Below are positions 1 through 6,299 of a stretch of DNA of 15,061 nucleotides, one piece after another. The first letter of the stretch is position 1. Each line of letters starts with the position of its first letter. The notes beneath the pieces were generated by a model that saw only the letters and a program-made list of their open reading frames with translations, had not been told where the DNA came from and did not search any database. The translations under genes and the position numbers were made by a program. Origin of the DNA: Frankiales bacterium (GTDB lineage Bacteria > Actinomycetota > Actinomycetes > Mycobacteriales > SCTD01); NCBI GenBank assembly GCA_025464695.1, contig JAODNQ010000208.1:1-15061 (forward strand), read 5' to 3'.

Positions 1-116
1 GCGGCCGCCGCGGCCCCGCCGCGCGTGGCGAGCACGGCGACCAGCGCGGCGAGCTGCTCGGGCGACGGCTGCCCCCGGACGACGGTCAGGTGGGGCTTCT
101 GCACAGGCTCGGTCAT
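1..116 (-). CDS. accE: Acyl-CoA carboxylase epsilon subunit, N-terminal part (cut by left edge)
   Basis: Reading leftwards from the ATG at 114-116, 38 codons remain before the window ends. They read MTEPVQKPHLTVVRGQPSPE followed by a helix rich in Leu and Ala (EQLAALVAVLA). The 'L.VVRG.P..EELAAL.AVL' pattern is typical of the small actinobacterial acyl-CoA carboxylase epsilon subunit, which binds the beta-subunit core and stabilises the alpha-beta holoenzyme. The ATG overlaps the TGA of the upstream gene (ATGA, 113-116), so translation is probably coupled. Its place after accD agrees with accD5-accE5 in mycobacteria. The C-terminus is not visible. Confidence 0.82.
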   Translation of the reverse strand, partial: MTEPVQKPHLTVVRGQPSPEQLAALVAVLATRGGAAAA

Positions 117-526
117 GCGTCCTCGTCGTCGTCGATGAGCAGCTCGACCTCGCAGCCGAACTGCCACGCTGGCACCTGGTACCCGGCGGTCGTGAGCTGG
201 CCGACGAGCCGTTCGCCGGCGGCGTGCACGATCGCCGCGGCCGCCGGCACGGGCTCGGGCGTGCCCTCCGGGAGCCCGACCAGCACGTGCAGCGCGAGCT
301 CCTCCACCTCGAGGTCGGCGTCCTCGTCGTCGTCCGCGTCGACGCCGAGGACCGCCAGCGACGCCGTGTGGAACTGCGCCATGGCGACGTCGAACTCCTC
401 CTCGGCGGCCTCCAGGCGGGGGTCGTCGAGGTCCGGCTCGTCCGTCAGCCCGACCGTCTCGACCGCGGCCGCCCAGGCGTCCAGGCGGGCGTGCAGGGCG
501 GCGACGGCGTCGTCGAGGGCGGTCAT
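113..526 (-). CDS. Very acidic hypothetical protein between accD and accE
   Basis: A 137-residue protein starting MTALDDAVAALHARLD and ending LLIDDDEDA. I do not recognise a family. About 34 of 137 residues are Asp or Glu, there are three Arg and no Lys, so it should be strongly negative at neutral pH. An N-terminal amphipathic helix (residues 1-25), an acidic stretch (roughly 60-75, VDADDDEDADLEVEE) and an acidic tail can be seen; there is no signal peptide or membrane segment. The ATG at 524-526 has a strong ribosome binding site, AGGAGG, 4 nt upstream on the minus strand. It lies 23 bp after accD and its stop overlaps the accE start, so it is in the carboxylase operon. M. tuberculosis has no gene here as far as I recall. 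A role as a carboxylase accessory protein is inference from position only. Confidence 0.8.
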   Translation of the reverse strand: MTALDDAVAALHARLDAWAAAVETVGLTDEPDLDDPRLEAAEEEFDVAMAQFHTASLAVLGVDADDDEDADLEVEELALHVLVGLPEGTPEPVPAAAAIVHAAGERLVGQLTTAGYQVPAWQFGCEVELLIDDDEDA

Positions 527-530
527 GGTG

Positions 531-536
531 CCTCCT
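531..536 (-). promoter_or_regulatory. Strong ribosome binding site for the acidic protein gene
   Basis: The minus strand reads AGGAGG followed by CACC and the ATG at 526. It is a perfect Shine-Dalgarno in the 23-bp accD gap and it settles the start of the acidic protein, which could otherwise be read much further upstream in an open frame inside accD. Confidence 0.75.
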
Positions 537-549
537 GGCTGCAGCCGGT

Positions 550-2136
550 CTAGAGCGGGATGTTGCCGTGCTTCTTGGGCGGCAGGGTCTCCCGCTTGGT
601 CTGCAGCAGGCGCAGCGCCTTGGCGATCTCGCGGCGGGTCTGCGACGGCTCGATGACGGCGTCGACGAACCCGCGCTCGGCCGCGATGTAGGGGTTCGCG
701 AAGGTGTCCTCGTACTCGGTGATGAACGCCGCGCGGGCCGCGTCGGGGTCCTTCGCCGCGGCGATGTCCTTGCGCCGGACGATGTTGACCGCGCCCTGCG
801 CGCCCACGACCGCGATCTGCGCCGTCGGCCACGCCAGGTTCAAGTCGGCCCCGAGGTGCTTGGAGCCCATGACGACGTAAGCGCCGCCGTACGCCTTGCG
901 GGTGATGACGGTGACCAGCGGGACCGTGGCCTCGGAGTAGGCGTAGAGCAGCTTGGCGCCGCGGCGGATGATGCCGGCGTGCTCCTGGCCGACGCCGGGC
1001 AGGAAGCCGGGGACGTCGCAGAAGGTCAGGACCGGGACGTTGAACGCGTCGCAGGTGCGGACGAAGCGGGCGGCCTTCTCGGACGCGTCGATGTCGAGCG
1101 TGCCGGCGAAGTGCATCGGGTTGTTGGCGACGACGCCGACGCTGCGGCCCTCGATCCGGCCGAACCCGACGACCATGGACTGCGCCCACAGCTCCTGGAC
1201 CTCGAGGAAGTCGCCGTCGTCGAGGACCGCCTCGATGACGGTGTGCATGTCGTAGGGCGCGTTGTTGCTGTCCGGGATGAAGGTGTCGAGCTCGAGCAGG
1301 GGCTCCTCCTCGAGCGCGTCCACCGGGTCGACGACCGGGGCCTGACCCAGGTTGTTGCTCGGCAGGTAGGACAGCAGCGCCTTGGCCAGCTCGAGCGCGT
1401 CCTCCTCGGTCTGGCTCATGAAGTGCGCGACGCCGGACTTGGAGTTGTGGGCGCGCGCCCCGCCGAGGTCCTCGATCGAGATGTCCTCGCCCGTGACCGT
1501 CTTGATGACGTCCGGCCCGGTGATCATCATGGCACTGTTCTGGTCGACCATGAGGTTGAAGTCGGTGAGCGCCGGGCTGTAGACGTGGCCGCCCGCGCAG
1601 TTGCCGAGGATGAGGCTGATCTGCGGGACCACGCCGGAGGCGAGGGTGTTCCGGTAGAAGATGTCGCCGTAGAGCTCCCGGCCCATGATCCCCTCCTGGA
1701 TCCGGGCGCCCGAGCCCTCGTTGATCCCGACCAGGGGCACGCCGGTCTTGAGCGCGAGGTCCATCACCTTGACGATCTTCTCGCCGTAGACCTCGCCGAG
1801 CGCGCCGCCGAAGACCGTGGCGTCCTGGCTGAAGATGCAGACGGGGCGACCGTCGACCGTGCCGAAGCCCGTGACGACGCCGTCGCCGGTGGGCCGGTTC
1901 TTCTCCAGGCCGAAGTCCCGCGCGCGGTGGCGGGTCAGCGCGTCGGTCTCGGTGAAGCTGCCCTCGTCGAGGAAGGACTCGATGCGCTCGCGCGCAGTGG
2001 CCTTCCCCTTCTCGCGGCGCTTCGCCAGGGCGGCGTCGCTCCCGGGGTGCAGCGACTCGTCCACCCGGCGGCGCAGCTCGGCCAGCTTGCCCGCGGTGGT
2101 GTGGAGGTCCGGCGTCTCGATCGGCTCAGCAGTCAC
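550..2136 (-). CDS. accD: Acyl-CoA (propionyl-CoA) carboxylase beta subunit
   Basis: A 528-residue carboxyltransferase subunit that moves CO2 from carboxybiotin on the alpha subunit to propionyl- or acetyl-CoA, feeding methylmalonyl/malonyl-CoA into lipid synthesis. Visible family features include [19 protein letters not shown], the oxyanion-type loop [27 protein letters not shown], the C-terminal half with [20 protein letters not shown] and [19 protein letters not shown], and the typical ending KKHGNIPL. Length is normal for AccD5/PccB. The start is GTG at 2134-2136, six bases after a TAGGTT box and with no Shine-Dalgarno, so the message is probably leaderless. It is first in an operon with the acidic protein and accE, and divergent from birA, whose product biotinylates the partner alpha subunit (not in this window). 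AccD5-type is the best guess from sequence and synteny; exact acyl preference is not determined. Confidence 0.95.
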   Translation of the reverse strand: MTAEPIETPDLHTTAGKLAELRRRVDESLHPGSDAALAKRREKGKATARERIESFLDEGSFTETDALTRHRARDFGLEKNRPTGDGVVTGFGTVDGRPVCIFSQDATVFGGALGEVYGEKIVKVMDLALKTGVPLVGINEGSGARIQEGIMGRELYGDIFYRNTLASGVVPQISLILGNCAGGHVYSPALTDFNLMVDQNSAMMITGPDVIKTVTGEDISIEDLGGARAHNSKSGVAHFMSQTEEDALELAKALLSYLPSNNLGQAPVVDPVDALEEEPLLELDTFIPDSNNAPYDMHTVIEAVLDDGDFLEVQELWAQSMVVGFGRIEGRSVGVVANNPMHFAGTLDIDASEKAARFVRTCDAFNVPVLTFCDVPGFLPGVGQEHAGIIRRGAKLLYAYSEATVPLVTVITRKAYGGAYVVMGSKHLGADLNLAWPTAQIAVVGAQGAVNIVRRKDIAAAKDPDAARAAFITEYEDTFANPYIAAERGFVDAVIEPSQTRREIAKALRLLQTKRETLPPKKHGNIPL

Positions 2137-2142
2137 GGGGGG

Positions 2143-2148
2143 AACCTA
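2143..2148 (-). promoter_or_regulatory. -10 box for leaderless accD transcript
   Basis: The minus strand reads TAGGTT, six C, then GTG. A TANNNT box ending 6 nt before the start codon places the transcription start at the G of GTG, which is the usual layout of leaderless actinobacterial messages. No clear -35 is seen. Confidence 0.5.
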
Positions 2149-2169
2149 CCGAGGGCGCTCCGCTTGCCT

Positions 2170-2175
2170 GACACT
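2170..2175 (+). promoter_or_regulatory. Possible -10 box for birA (leaderless)
   Basis: GACACT lies exactly 6 nt before the birA ATG. It fits only the relaxed NANNNT form of the -10 box. The absence of a Shine-Dalgarno supports a leaderless start. The two divergent promoters would share a gap of only 45 bp. Confidence 0.3.
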
Positions 2176-2181
2176 GGGCGC

Positions 2182-2955
2182 ATGGTCGACAGCGCTCCCT
2201 GGTCCCAGCTGGGCCGCCCGCCCCTCCGCCCCGACGCCCTGGCCCGCGCGCTCGCGCCCGACGGCTGGCGGGTCGAGGTCCTGGAGGAGACGACGTCGAC
2301 CAACGCGGTCGTCGCCGAGCGGGCCGCCGCGGGGGAGCCCGAGGGGCTGGTCGTCGTCGCGGAGAGCCAGACCTCGGGGCGGGGGCGGCTGGACCGGCAG
2401 TGGGTGTCGCCGCCCCGCGCCGGCCTGACCTTCTCCGTGCTGCTGCGGCCGGACCTGAGCACCGACTCCTGGGGCTGGCTGCCGCTGTGGGGCGGGCTGG
2501 CCGTCGCCGAGGCGCTGCGGGAGCGGTGCGGCCTCGACGCCGTCCTCAAGTGGCCCAACGACGTCCTCGTCGGCGAGCGCAAGGTCTGCGGGCTGCTGGC
2601 CGAGGTCGCGGGCGGCGGCGTCGTGCTCGGGGTCGGCCTCAACGTCACGACCACCCAGGAGGAGCTGCCGCCGGACCGCCCCGCGACGTCGCTGCAGCTC
2701 GCCGGCGCCACCACCACCGACCGCGACACCCTGCTGCGCGCCGTCCTGCGCTCGCTGCGCCAGGTGGTCGCCGCCGCCGACCGCGACGCCTACCGCGCCC
2801 GCTGCTCCACCCTCGGCCGCCGGGTCCGGGTCGAGCTGCCGCACGGCGCCGTCGAGGGGACGGTGTCGGCGGTCGACGACGACGGCCGGGTCGTCGTCGA
2901 CGGACGGGCGTACGGCGTCGGGGACGTCGTCCACCTGCGTGCCGCCGGGTCGTGA
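2182..2955 (+). CDS. birA: Biotin--[acetyl-CoA-carboxylase] ligase
   Basis: A 257-residue enzyme that makes biotinyl-AMP and attaches biotin to the carrier lysine of carboxylases. Visible motifs are the ATP/biotin loop SGRGRLDRQW (residues 65-74), KWPNDVLV (123-130) and the active-site region GERKVCGLLAEV with Lys134, equivalent to the conserved lysine of E. coli BirA. A C-terminal SH3-like beta domain (about 210-257, RVELPHGAVEGTVSAVDDDG) is present. There is no N-terminal winged helix, so this is a monofunctional (group I) ligase and not a repressor. ATG 2182 is chosen because the fold starts soon after it; upstream in-frame sequence lies inside accD on the other strand. The PH-domain gene follows almost without a gap. 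Confidence 0.93.
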   Translation: MVDSAPWSQLGRPPLRPDALARALAPDGWRVEVLEETTSTNAVVAERAAAGEPEGLVVVAESQTSGRGRLDRQWVSPPRAGLTFSVLLRPDLSTDSWGWLPLWGGLAVAEALRERCGLDAVLKWPNDVLVGERKVCGLLAEVAGGGVVLGVGLNVTTTQEELPPDRPATSLQLAGATTTDRDTLLRAVLRSLRQVVAAADRDAYRARCSTLGRRVRVELPHGAVEGTVSAVDDDGRVVVDGRAYGVGDVVHLRAAGS

Positions 2956-2962
2956 CGGCTCC

Positions 2963-3424
2963 GTGAGGCTGGCCGACGGCGAGGAGCTCGTCCTCGACGT
3001 GCGGACGCACGGCAAGGCGCTGGTCCTCCCTGTCCTCGCCCTGCTCGTCGTGCTCGCCGTGCTCGGCTACGCCGAGGCCCGGCTCGAGCCGGCCGCCGCG
3101 CGCGTCGTCGCCGCGGCCGTCGCCGTCCTGCTGCTCGTCCGGCTGTCGCTGGTGCCGTGGCTGCGCTGGCAGTGCACGCGCTTCGTGCTCACCGACGAGC
3201 GGATCAGCCTGCGGCGCGGGGTGCTCCGCCGCACCGGCAGGGACGTCCCGCTGTCCCGGGTCGAGGAGGTGACGTTCTCCCAGACGCTGCTGCAGCGGCT
3301 GCAGGGGTGCGGGTCGCTCCAGGTCGAGGCCGGCGAGGCCGACTCCGTCGTCGTGGCGGACCTGCCGCACGTCGAGGCGGTGCAGCGGGCGGTCTACCGC
3401 CAGCTCGACGGCGTGCGCCGGTGA
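2963..3424 (+). CDS. PH-domain (bPH2/YdbS-like) membrane protein
   Basis: About 153 residues from the GTG at 2963. It begins RLADGEELVLDVRTHGKALV, then has two hydrophobic helices (about residues 19-37 and 48-68), and ends with a soluble beta-rich bacterial PH domain: RFVLTDERISLRRGVLRRTGRDVPLSRVEEVTF, QRLQGCGSLQVEAGE. This matches the family of M. tuberculosis Rv3278c, which also follows birA. The molecular role is unknown; such domains may bind lipids or proteins at the inner face of the membrane. An alternative GTG at 2939, overlapping birA, would add eight residues; 2963 fits the usual N-terminus better. The stop overlaps the cyclase start by GTGA. Confidence 0.85.
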   Translation: MRLADGEELVLDVRTHGKALVLPVLALLVVLAVLGYAEARLEPAAARVVAAAVAVLLLVRLSLVPWLRWQCTRFVLTDERISLRRGVLRRTGRDVPLSRVEEVTFSQTLLQRLQGCGSLQVEAGEADSVVVADLPHVEAVQRAVYRQLDGVRR

Positions 3425-4368
3425 CCGCCGAGCGCGACCCGCTCGAGGAGGCCCTGCTCGGCGCTCCGTGCACGCTCACCCGCGAGGAGGTCAGCGCGCG
3501 GGCCGGCGTCCCCGAGCCCGCGGCCCGGGCCGTCTGGGTCGCGATGGGCTTTCCCGAGGTGGCCGACGGCGACCGCGCGTTCACCGAGCGGGACGCCGAG
3601 GCGCTGCAGACCGTCGTCGCGCTGCGGGCGCTCGGCCTGGTCGACAGCGACACGCTGCTGGTGCTGGCCCGGGCGATGGGCCAGGGGCTGTCGCGGCTGG
3701 CCGAGGCGGTCGTGGAGGTCGTCCTCGCGCAGACCGGGGACCTGCCGGTGGAGCAGGCGCGGGCCCTCGCCCTCAGCGGTGCGGAGACCGCTCTGCCGGG
3801 GCTCGAGCAGCTGGTGCTGCACGTCTGGCGCCGGCAGTTCGCCGCCGCGACCGCCCGCTCCCTGGTCCAGGAGCGGGAGGGCGGCCTGCCGGTCCTCGCC
3901 GTCGGCTTCGTCGACCTCGTCGACTTCACCAGGTCGACCCGGGAGTGGAGCGCCTCCACGCTCGAGCGGACGCTGGAGCGGTTCGAGCGCGACGTCGCCC
4001 TGCGGGTCACCGCTGTCGGGGGACGGGTGGTGAAGACGCTCGGCGACGAGGTGCTCTACGCGACCGGCGACGCCGCCACCGCCGTCGAGGTCGCGCTCGA
4101 CACGGTGGAGGCGCACGAGGACGACGACGAGCTCCCGTCGGTGCGGGCCGGGGTGGCCCAGGGGCCGGTCCTGGTGCGGCTCGGAGACGTGTTCGGGCAG
4201 CCGGTGAACCTCGCCAGCCGCCTCACCGACGAGGCCCGCCCCGGGACGGTGCTCGCCGACGCCGTCGCGGCCCGGGCCCTCCCGAGCGGCTACGACGTCC
4301 GGGCGCTGCGCCGCCGGTCGGTCCGCGGGTACCGGTCGCTCGTGCCGCACCTGGTCCGCCGCGCCTAG
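3421..4368 (+). CDS. Class III adenylate cyclase with N-terminal HTH-like regulatory domain
   Basis: A 315-residue soluble protein that should make cAMP from ATP. Residues about 10-145 form an all-helical regulatory part that opens with a helix-turn-helix-like stretch (LTREEVSARAGVPEPAARAVW), as in Rv1264/Rv2212-type mycobacterial cyclases. The catalytic domain (about 155-315) keeps every key residue: metal-binding Asp165 (VGFVDLVDFT) and Asp209 (KTLGDE), adenine-specifying Lys205 and Asp256, and transition-state Asn263 and Arg267 (VNLASRL). Lys and Asp together point to ATP rather than GTP. GTG 3421 overlaps the stop of the PH gene (GTGA), so it is coupled to birA and the PH gene. As far as I recall, the mycobacterial locus lacks this gene. 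In Rv1264 the N-terminal domain senses pH; whether this one does is not known. Confidence 0.92.
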   Translation: MTAERDPLEEALLGAPCTLTREEVSARAGVPEPAARAVWVAMGFPEVADGDRAFTERDAEALQTVVALRALGLVDSDTLLVLARAMGQGLSRLAEAVVEVVLAQTGDLPVEQARALALSGAETALPGLEQLVLHVWRRQFAAATARSLVQEREGGLPVLAVGFVDLVDFTRSTREWSASTLERTLERFERDVALRVTAVGGRVVKTLGDEVLYATGDAATAVEVALDTVEAHEDDDELPSVRAGVAQGPVLVRLGDVFGQPVNLASRLTDEARPGTVLADAVAARALPSGYDVRALRRRSVRGYRSLVPHLVRRA

Positions 4369-4371
4369 GGT
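4366..4371 (+). promoter_or_regulatory. -10 box for gpx, containing the cyclase stop codon
   Basis: TAGGGT is followed by six bases (CGACCC) and the gpx ATG at 4378. The first three bases of the box are the TAG stop of the cyclase gene (4366-4368). Spacing indicates a leaderless gpx message made from its own promoter in addition to any read-through. Confidence 0.5.
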
Positions 4372-4377
4372 CGACCC

Positions 4378-4872
4378 ATGAGCCTGCACGACCTCGAGGT
4401 CGAGACCCTGTCCGGCACGCGCACCACGCTCGGCGAGCTCGTGGGCGGTCGAGCCGCGCTCGTCGTCAACGTGGCGTCCAAGTGCGGCCTGACGCCGCAG
4501 TACACCGGCCTGGAGCAGCTGCACGCCGACGTCGACGGGCTGGTCGTGGTCGGGGTGCCGTGCAACCAGTTCGGCGGCCAGGAGCCCGGCACCGCCGAGG
4601 AGATCGGCACGTTCTGCAGCGCCACCTACGGCGTGACCTTCCCGATGCTCGCCAAGAGCGAGGTCAACGGCGCGGGGCGCAGCCCGCTGTTCGACGCGCT
4701 CACGCAGGTGCCGGACGCCGAGGGCGCCGCCGGCGACGTGCAGTGGAACTTCGAGAAGTGGCTGCTGTCGCCGCAGGGCGAGGTCGTGGCCCGGTTCCGT
4801 CCGCGGACCGAGCCGTCGGACCCGGCGCTCGTCGACGCCGTCGCGCAGGTCGTGGGGGACCAGGCCTCGTAG
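4378..4872 (+). CDS. Glutathione peroxidase-family thiol peroxidase
   Basis: A 164-residue thioredoxin-fold peroxidase that reduces hydrogen peroxide and organic hydroperoxides. The peroxidatic cysteine is Cys36 in NVASKCGLTPQY (Cys, not selenocysteine). VPCNQFGGQEPG (Cys62) holds the conserved Gln, and Trp123-Asn124 in WNFEKWLL completes the active site. Cys80 (IGTFCSATYGV) is a candidate resolving cysteine. Bacterial Cys enzymes of this family usually draw electrons from thioredoxin rather than glutathione, so 'glutathione peroxidase' is a family name; BtuE/GpxA-like is a fair description. The start at 4378 gives the expected short N-terminus (MSLHDLEVETLSG). It lies 9 bp after the cyclase and converges on the GtrA gene. 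Confidence 0.93.
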   Translation: MSLHDLEVETLSGTRTTLGELVGGRAALVVNVASKCGLTPQYTGLEQLHADVDGLVVVGVPCNQFGGQEPGTAEEIGTFCSATYGVTFPMLAKSEVNGAGRSPLFDALTQVPDAEGAAGDVQWNFEKWLLSPQGEVVARFRPRTEPSDPALVDAVAQVVGDQAS

Positions 4873-4883
4873 GCCTGGTCCTC

Positions 4884-4926
4884 GGCCCCGGGCGGAGGCC
4901 GTCACGGCGTCCCCTGCCCGGGGGCC
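4884..4926. terminator. Possible bidirectional hairpin between gpx and the GtrA gene
   Basis: GGCCCCGGGC (4884-4893) can pair with GCCCGGGGGCC (4916-4926) with one bulged G, leaving a 22-nt loop. It sits in the 80-bp gap between two converging genes and could stop both transcripts. There is no T-tract on either side, so it would be a GC-hairpin terminator of the kind common in actinobacteria. Confidence 0.4.
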
Positions 4927-4952
4927 GGCTGCTGCTGCCGCGGGACCGGCTG

Positions 4953-5453
4953 CTAGCGGCCCGAGCTGTCGAGCGCTGCCGCGGCGACCATGTCGCCCTC
5001 GTCGGCCGCGGTCTCGACGGCGTCCGCCTTCGTCCAGACGAACCGGCGGTAGCTCCAGAACCGGAACAGCGTGCCGAGCCCGATGCCGACGACGTTCGCG
5101 AGGTTGATCGCGAGCGCGCCGTCCTGGTCGAACCCGTACCGGACCAGGCCGAGCACGAGCAGCGAGATCCCGAGCCCCACGCCGTTCAGCAGGAAGAACA
5201 GGACGTACTCGCGCCGGACGTCCTGCTTCGCCCGGTGCCGGAAGGTCCAGTGCCGGTTCATCAGGTACGACGAGGTGGCGGCGACGACCGTGGAGATGAC
5301 CTTCGAGCGCAGCCACTGGAGGTCGAAGCCGAACACCAGCAGGTTCAGCACCGCGATGTCGAGCACGGTGTTCACGGCCCCCACGGCACCGAACTTCGCC
5401 GCCTCGCGGGCCACCACGTCGTACTTCGCGCGCAGCCGCGTCACCACCGTCAC
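4953..5453 (-). CDS. GtrA-family polytopic membrane protein
   Basis: About 166 residues with four hydrophobic helices: roughly 17-38 (FGAVGAVNTVLDIAVLNLLVF), 47-65, 85-105 (VLFFLLNGVGLGISLLVLGLV) and 115-135. Typical GtrA sequence marks are GAVNTVLD, the loop MNRHWTFRHRAKQDVRREYV and the late RFWSYRRFVW. Members of this family are thought to help move lipid-linked sugars across the membrane or partner glycosyltransferases in cell-wall polysaccharide synthesis; the substrate here is unknown. The start is the GTG at 5451-5453, because a TACCGT box sits 7 nt upstream and there is no better start. The homologue Rv3277 lies at the same place in M. tuberculosis. A charged/Ala-rich tail follows the last helix. 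Confidence 0.87.
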   Translation of the reverse strand: MTVVTRLRAKYDVVAREAAKFGAVGAVNTVLDIAVLNLLVFGFDLQWLRSKVISTVVAATSSYLMNRHWTFRHRAKQDVRREYVLFFLLNGVGLGISLLVLGLVRYGFDQDGALAINLANVVGIGLGTLFRFWSYRRFVWTKADAVETAADEGDMVAAAALDSSGR

Positions 5454-5460
5454 GAGCCCC

Positions 5461-5466
5461 ACGGTA
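5461..5466 (-). promoter_or_regulatory. -10 box for the GtrA gene (leaderless)
   Basis: The minus strand reads TACCGT, seven bases, then GTG at 5453. The box lies inside an imperfect palindrome, CCACGGTACCGGTGG (5459-5473), that could also be an operator for the divergent phosphatase gene. Confidence 0.4.
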
Positions 5467-5494
5467 CCGGTGGCACGATGGCTGGGCCCTGACC

Positions 5495-5501
5495 GGAGGA
5501 G
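5495..5501 (+). promoter_or_regulatory. Ribosome binding site pointing to a CTG start
   Basis: GGAGGAG is followed by nine bases and CTG at 5511. This is an ideal Shine-Dalgarno placement, and no ATG, GTG or TTG in the phosphatase frame lies near it; the frame is closed by TGA at 5490-5492. Confidence 0.6.
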
Positions 5502-5510
5502 CTGGGACCG

Positions 5511-6299
5511 CTGAGCTGGATCACGCTCGAAGGAGCCGCCAACGTCCGTGACGTCGGTGGGCTGCCCACCGTCGACGGACGCCGCACGCGCTCGGGCGTC
5601 CTCGTCCGCGCCGACAACCTGCAGGAGCTGACACCCGCCGACGTCGCGCGGCTGACCCGCGACGTCGGGGTCCGGACGGTCGTCGACCTGCGCACCGACA
5701 CCGAGAGGGAGCTCGAGGGTCCGACACCGCTGCAGTCCACCGGCGTCGTGCACCACGGGCTGTCGCTCGTGCCGCACCGCCCCGAGGACACCGGCGCCGA
5801 CGACCTCGTGCGGGCCGTCCCGCACCGCGCGTCCCGCGTGGGCGAGAGCGCGACCGACATGACCGGCTACTACAAGGGCTACGTCGAGGACGCTCCCGAG
5901 AACTTCGCCGCGGTCCTGCGGGTGCTCGCCGACCCTGCCGCGGGTCCCACGGTCGTGCACTGCGCGGCCGGCAAGGACCGCACCGGCACGGTGGTGGCCG
6001 TCGCCCTCTCGCTCGCCGGGGTCCGCCGCGACGCGGTGGTGGCCGACTACGTCGCCAGCGCCGAGGTCATCGGCGCGATCCTGGCGCGGCTGCAGCGCCG
6101 GCCCGCGTACGGCGAGCTCGGCGAGGTGGACGTCGCCGACATCACGCCCGTGGCCTCCTCCATGGAGCGCTTCCTCGACCACGTCGACGCCGCCTACGGC
6201 GGCCCGCACGGCCTGGCGCTCGCGGTCGGGCTCGACGAGGAGACGGTGGCGCGGCTGGTGCGCCGCCTGGTCGGGCCGTCGCCGCACGGGCAGCTGTGA
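5511..6299 (+). CDS. Tyrosine/lipid phosphatase of the PtpB (Y_phosphatase3) type, probable CTG start
   Basis: About 262 residues. The N-terminal family signature [13 protein letters not shown] is at about residues 7-19, followed by [14 protein letters not shown]. The P-loop [13 protein letters not shown] holds the catalytic Cys151 and Arg157 (CX5R); the Lys-Asp after Gly (GKDR) is typical of PtpB/LipA-type enzymes that act on phosphotyrosine and phosphoinositides. The in-frame GTG at 5748 would delete the signature, so the start must be upstream. The only codon that fits is CTG 5511, preceded by GGAGGAG at nine bases, giving (M)[13 protein letters not shown]. An in-frame ATG at 5478 is followed after three codons by TGA. 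The stop overlaps the purK start (GTGA). The substrate is unknown. Confidence 0.85.
   Translation: MSWITLEGAANVRDVGGLPTVDGRRTRSGVLVRADNLQELTPADVARLTRDVGVRTVVDLRTDTERELEGPTPLQSTGVVHHGLSLVPHRPEDTGADDLVRAVPHRASRVGESATDMTGYYKGYVEDAPENFAAVLRVLADPAAGPTVVHCAAGKDRTGTVVAVALSLAGVRRDAVVADYVASAEVIGAILARLQRRPAYGELGEVDVADITPVASSMERFLDHVDAAYGGPHGLALAVGLDEETVARLVRRLVGPSPHGQL

Noticed and set aside
527..1189. Minus-strand open frame running from inside accD into the acidic protein gene
   Set aside because: The part above 526 is an out-of-frame translation of accD (Arg-rich, no fold); AGGAGG at 531-536 and the ATG at 524-526 mark the real start.
568..2181. Long plus-strand open frame upstream of birA
   Set aside because: Its translation (rich in Arg, Asp, Val, Leu without structure) is the antisense shadow of accD; the biotin ligase fold starts only after ATG 2182.
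4483..4485. Selenocysteine form of glutathione peroxidase
   Set aside because: The active-site codon is TGC (Cys36), not TGA.
5490..5492. TGA read as selenocysteine to join ATG 5478 with the phosphatase
   Set aside because: There is no selenocysteine insertion hairpin evident, the phosphatase family has no residue there, and a well-placed ribosome site with CTG explains the start.
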